This document shows positions 4,912 through 5,286 of a DNA stretch of 5,286 bases, in pieces. How positions within the stretch are numbered: position 1 is the first letter of the stretch; every line of letters begins with the position of its first letter. The notes beneath the pieces are model-generated. The model saw only the letters and a list, made by a program, of their open reading frames with translations, had not been told where the DNA came from and made no database searches. Source of the stretch: DATDAW01 sp036524675 (GTDB lineage Bacteria > Verrucomicrobiota > Verrucomicrobiia > Chthoniobacterales > DASVRZ01); the NCBI GenBank assembly GCA_036524675.1, contig DATDBU010000035.1, positions 1 through 5,286 of the forward strand. Reading direction: 5' to 3'. The translations under genes were made by a program, and so were the position numbers.

Positions 4912-5286
4912 GTTGTTCGTGGCATTACCAGTAATCATCGGCCTCCAGAAAAGTCATTAATCTACTCGACCCTATAACACAGTCGAAGTTTGGTCATAGC
5001 GGCCTTTTAGACGTTTCGCCTCGGCGGAGGGGGCTATGAGTGTTAACTGTGGAAGGCATTGTCGGAGCGTCGCAGTGGATAGGCTCTGAACGAACGAATG
5101 GCGGGGGAGTAATGGCGGGTGCGAGAGATGCTCATCGCGTGACGAATGCGCTGACACCATGTAGCCTCGGTGTTGAGTATACCGGTTGCCGCCGCATTAC
5201 CGAAGGTTATTCGGCGAGCGGGTTTGAGTTTTACGAGCCGCGACAAGTCGTATTACGATGCGCCGAAATGTCTCTCCGCTTCGTTT
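4912..5286. other. No recognised gene after the helicase remnant
   Basis: Short minus-strand frames exist (for example 5246-5043, starting MSRLVKLKPARRITFG), but they show no family motif and are no longer than chance would give. Minor structure includes CATAGC (4995-5000) facing GCTATG (5033-5038), a 9-bp direct repeat AATGGCGGG at 5097-5105 and 5111-5119, and a palindromic CGACAAGTCG at 5241-5250. No copy of the tRNA-Asn 3' end is present, so the far attachment site is not in this window. Confidence 0.5.

Noticed and set aside
5043..5246. Minus-strand 67-codon frame near the right edge
   Set aside because: No family motif, no ribosome binding site and a length expected by chance; left as unannotated sequence.

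Overview
The window looks like the tRNA-proximal edge of a decayed integrative element. It is a patchwork of gene fragments from a mid-GC bacterium. The protein types present (a tRNA-linked tyrosine integrase, a MobF-type relaxase/helicase, a VapB-like antitoxin with an EVEIDHGR...LPEKGSGLLT signature, and a DUF6036-like nucleotidyltransferase pair) are ones I associate mainly with Verrucomicrobiota and neighbouring PVC phyla. That placement is an inference from family resemblance and was not tested by a search.

Layout. Positions 1-88 hold the last codons of a host gene. A complete tRNA-Asn(GTT) follows at 145-218. Just downstream are a short inverted repeat and two 12-bp tandem repeats that could be recombinase binding sites. 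An integrase gene then starts at GTG 411; it carries a +1 frameshift near 621 and ends abruptly near 1041, before most of its catalytic domain. Positions 1050-1490 contain no convincing gene but an exceptionally structured block: two competing short hairpins, a 40-bp imperfect inverted repeat with a perfect 21-bp core, and a further nested palindrome.

On the minus strand, 2254-1492 carries a tightly overlapping two-gene module: an intact 108-aa protein, then a nucleotidyltransferase-fold protein interrupted by one in-frame amber codon. Upstream of it is a 92-codon ORF of unknown function (2595-2317), probably truncated. Facing it on the plus strand (about 2600-2830) is an alpha/beta-hydrolase remnant whose two ends are joined with the catalytic middle missing. 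Positions 3379-2876 on the minus strand hold a VapBC pair: the antitoxin is intact, the PIN toxin is frameshifted twice and truncated.

From about 3867 to 4911 the plus strand carries the C-terminal third of a MobF/TraI-like relaxase-helicase, split by two frameshifts. Positions 3380-3866 and 4912-5286 hold no gene I can recognise.

How it fits together. Integrase, relaxase and toxin-antitoxin modules are the usual parts of a conjugative or mobilisable island inserted at a tRNA gene, but the mobility genes here are all broken. What could still work is the tRNA, the 78-aa antitoxin, the 108-aa protein and possibly the structured block. Three of the frame breaks each look like one missing base in an A/T run (five where six would restore the frame), so sequencing error should be excluded before those genes are called dead.
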